Source: Candidatus Sulfotelmatobacter sp.
Lineage (GTDB): Bacteria > Acidobacteriota > Terriglobia > Terriglobales > Acidobacteriaceae
Length of the DNA: 8,642 bases
Direction of reading: 5' to 3'
Assembly (NCBI GenBank): GCA_030040725.1
Contig: JASHTD010000571.1
Span: 1 to 8,642, forward strand
Below, in pieces: positions 6,920 to 8,642 of the stretch (its first letter is position 1; each line of letters begins with the position of its first letter). The notes beneath the pieces were generated by a model. The model searched no databases. It was not told where the DNA came from and saw only the letters and a program-made list of their open reading frames with translations. Both the position numbers and the translations under genes were made by a program.

Positions 6920-7615
6920 ATGGTCATCAACTGGCAAGCGTTTTGGCTCACGGTAGAACTGGCGGTGGTGGTTTCGGCCATCCTGCTCGTGGTCGGCTTG
7001 CCGCTGGGCTATTGGATCGCCTTTTCCCGCCGACGCTGGAAATTCCTGGTGGAGGCAGTTGTCGCATTGCCGATCGTGCTGCCGCCAACCGTTCTCGGAT
7101 TTTATGTTCTGGTAGCGCTCGGTTCGCGCAGCCCGCTGGGCCGCTGGTGGCAATCGTTCACGGGGCACACCCTGGCCTTTACGTTTACCGGACTGGCAGT
7201 TGGATCAATTCTCTATAGCTTGCCATTCGCGGTGCAGCCCTTCGCCGCGTCGTTCTCGTTGGTCGATCGCAAGTTGCTGGCGGCATCGGCGATCCTGGGA
7301 GCATCACCGCTACGAACTTTTTTTCGCGTCGTGCTGCCGCTTTCCGTTTCGGGCGTGGTAACCGGGTTTGCCCTGACGTTCGCCCACACCATGGGTGAGT
7401 TCGGGGTAGTGCTGATGGTAGGAGGCAATATTCCCGGGGTCACGCGCACCGTCTCAATCGATATTTACGATCAAGTCGAGGCCGCCAACTACGCCTCAGC
7501 CAATGCCATGGCGTTGCTGCTTCTCGTGTTTTGCCTGGCCGTGCTCACGGTGGTTTACGGGCTGAACCGCAGAAAACTGAACCAGAGATTTATGAACGCG
7601 GGCAGGACCACCTAG
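6920..7615 (+). CDS. modB: Molybdate ABC transporter, permease subunit
   Basis: ModB is the inner-membrane channel subunit. It works as a dimer, receives molybdate from ModA and is driven by ModC. The 231-residue product is the usual size and has five hydrophobic segments at about residues 8-33, 43-67, 84-110, 143-168 and 196-214. The cytoplasmic coupling loop that docks the ATPase is recognisable as LAASAILGASPLRTFFRVVL (120-139) followed by PLS, with the conserved Gly127. The ModB signature HTMGEFGVVLMVGGNIPG (156-173) follows it. The start at 6920 gives the normal N-terminus WQAFWLTVELA. No strong Shine-Dalgarno precedes it, so translation may depend partly on modA upstream. It ends eight bases before modC. 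Confidence 0.95.
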   Translation: MVINWQAFWLTVELAVVVSAILLVVGLPLGYWIAFSRRRWKFLVEAVVALPIVLPPTVLGFYVLVALGSRSPLGRWWQSFTGHTLAFTFTGLAVGSILYSLPFAVQPFAASFSLVDRKLLAASAILGASPLRTFFRVVLPLSVSGVVTGFALTFAHTMGEFGVVLMVGGNIPGVTRTVSIDIYDQVEAANYASANAMALLLLVFCLAVLTVVYGLNRRKLNQRFMNAGRTT

Positions 7616-7623
7616 CGGCGTCG

Positions 7624-8642
7624 ATGCTCCCGAATTCAAATTTAAAAGCGGCGAATGCAAGTTTGAGAGCTCGCATTCAAAAGACTTTTTCAGGCAGCGA
7701 GCGGGAGTTCACTCTCGATGTGGAGTTCGAGGCTCCCCCTGGCTTCACCATATTGTTCGGCGCATCGGGGTCGGGCAAGACCACGCTGCTCGATTGCGTA
7801 GCCGGGCTTACGGCTCCACAAGGAGACATCATTGTGGGCGAGCGAATTTTGCTTGATTCCGGCGCCAAGGCTGATGTTCCAGTTCGACAGCGTGCCATCG
7901 GGTACGTTATGCAGGAGCTCACGCTCTTCCCGCATCTGACTGTCGAACAGAACGTCGAATACGGCCTTGGTCATTTGCCACGGCCACAACGAAAGGAACA
8001 CAGCTCGGCGATGCTCCGCGAATTTCGCATCGATCACCTGCGCGGACAGCGTCCGGAACAGATTTCGGGGGGAGAGCGTCAGCGCGTTGCACTTGCGCGG
8101 TCCCTCGTGACCGACCCTTGCGTACTTCTTCTCGATGAGCCACTCTCGGCCTTGGACGCGACCACGAAAACGAAAATCCTCGACGACCTGCGCGGCTGGA
8201 ACGCCGACCATCAGATTCCGATTCTGTACGTCACTCACAGCCGCGAAGAGGTCATTGCGCTCGGCGAACGAGTCGTCGTGTTGGAGAACGGCCGAATCAT
8301 TGCCCAAGGCGTTCCGCACGAGGTGCTCAGTGCGCCTTCACAGGAGACCGTCGCTCAGCTTGCCGGTTTCGAAAACATTCTTGAGGCTTCGCTTTGGCTG
8401 GTTCACGAGGACCGTGGCACTCTTACGTGCCGTGTGCCGGCTAAAACGGCCGGAAGCTTTGTTCTCCTGGAAACGCCTTTAATTCGGGCGCAGACCGGCA
8501 CGCTGCTGAGAGTGGGTATTCGAGCGGGCGACATCCTCTTGGCGATCTCGAAACCCGAGGGATTGAGCGCTCGCAACGTGCTCCCCGGGCGTCTGATTTC
8601 CCTGGAAAGGCGCGATGTCGTAGTGTTCGCCACAGTTGACTG
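7624..8642 (+). CDS. modC: Molybdate ABC transporter, ATP-binding protein (C-terminus cut by window edge)
   Basis: ModC is the cytoplasmic ATPase that powers molybdate import through ModB. From the ATG at 7624 the frame is open to the right edge for 339 residues; I translated it by eye. It has Walker A GASGSGKTT (46-54), Q-loop Gln97 in YVMQELTLFPHLTV, the ABC signature ISGGERQRVALARSL (147-161), Walker B VLLLDEPLSALD (167-178) and the H-loop His205 in YVTHSREE. After about residue 285 comes the start of the molybdate-binding MOP/TOBE domain, with the typical RAGDILLAISKPEGLSARNV and LPGRLISLE. The missing end should be about 10-30 residues. The start gives a tail of about 13 residues before the usual ModC beginning (here LRARIQK), so a downstream start is possible. 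An AGGA at 7604-7607 is rather far from the ATG. The eight-base gap to modB indicates co-transcription. Confidence 0.94.
   Translation, partial: MLPNSNLKAANASLRARIQKTFSGSEREFTLDVEFEAPPGFTILFGASGSGKTTLLDCVAGLTAPQGDIIVGERILLDSGAKADVPVRQRAIGYVMQELTLFPHLTVEQNVEYGLGHLPRPQRKEHSSAMLREFRIDHLRGQRPEQISGGERQRVALARSLVTDPCVLLLDEPLSALDATTKTKILDDLRGWNADHQIPILYVTHSREEVIALGERVVVLENGRIIAQGVPHEVLSAPSQETVAQLAGFENILEASLWLVHEDRGTLTCRVPAKTAGSFVLLETPLIRAQTGTLLRVGIRAGDILLAISKPEGLSARNVLPGRLISLERRDVVVFATVD

Noticed and set aside
6418..6981. A 187-codon minus-strand open frame across modA and the start of modB
   Set aside because: It has no recognisable domain, and both overlapping plus-strand genes are clearly conserved transporter subunits.
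7690..8319. A 209-codon minus-strand open frame
   Set aside because: It is antisense to modC, whose Walker A, signature and Walker B motifs are all intact in the other direction.

Overview
The window reads as chromosomal DNA from a Gram-negative, probably acidobacterial (Terriglobia-type) organism. The main clue is the very large secreted protein between 1221 and 5808: an Asp-box beta-propeller, then Cys-paired Ig-like repeats, then a membrane hairpin with a lipobox-like Cys and a Gly run set inside the last Ig-like repeat. I associate this layout with soil Acidobacteria. That taxonomic call is recognition from memory, not a search result. ModA with a cleavable signal peptide and no lipid anchor fits a cell with a periplasm.

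Layout. (1) Positions 1-1181, minus strand: an FAD-dependent L-2-hydroxyglutarate oxidase (lhgO), complete at its start and cut by the window edge just before its C-terminus. (2) Positions 1221-5808, minus strand: one giant gene for a cell-surface protein of about 1,528 residues, broken by a single-base frameshift near 2856 into a 5' frame (2539-5808) and a 3' frame (1221-2855). Its stop lies 39 bases before lhgO in the same orientation, so the two may share a transcript. (3) Positions 5809-6060: a divergent intergenic region of about 250 bases with a convincing promoter facing left and a weaker one facing right. (4) Positions 6061-8642, plus strand: a compact molybdate ABC importer operon, modA (periplasmic binding protein), modB (permease) and modC (ATPase, cut by the right edge inside its C-terminal molybdate-binding domain).

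How the genes work together. modA, modB and modC make one transporter: ModA captures molybdate (or tungstate) in the periplasm, ModB forms the channel and ModC drives import with ATP. LhgO oxidises L-2-hydroxyglutarate to 2-oxoglutarate at the inner membrane. The giant protein has no recognisable enzyme motif and probably acts at the cell surface. Nothing in the sequence ties it functionally to either neighbour. I see no tRNA, rRNA, CRISPR array, insertion sequence, attachment site or clear intrinsic terminator.
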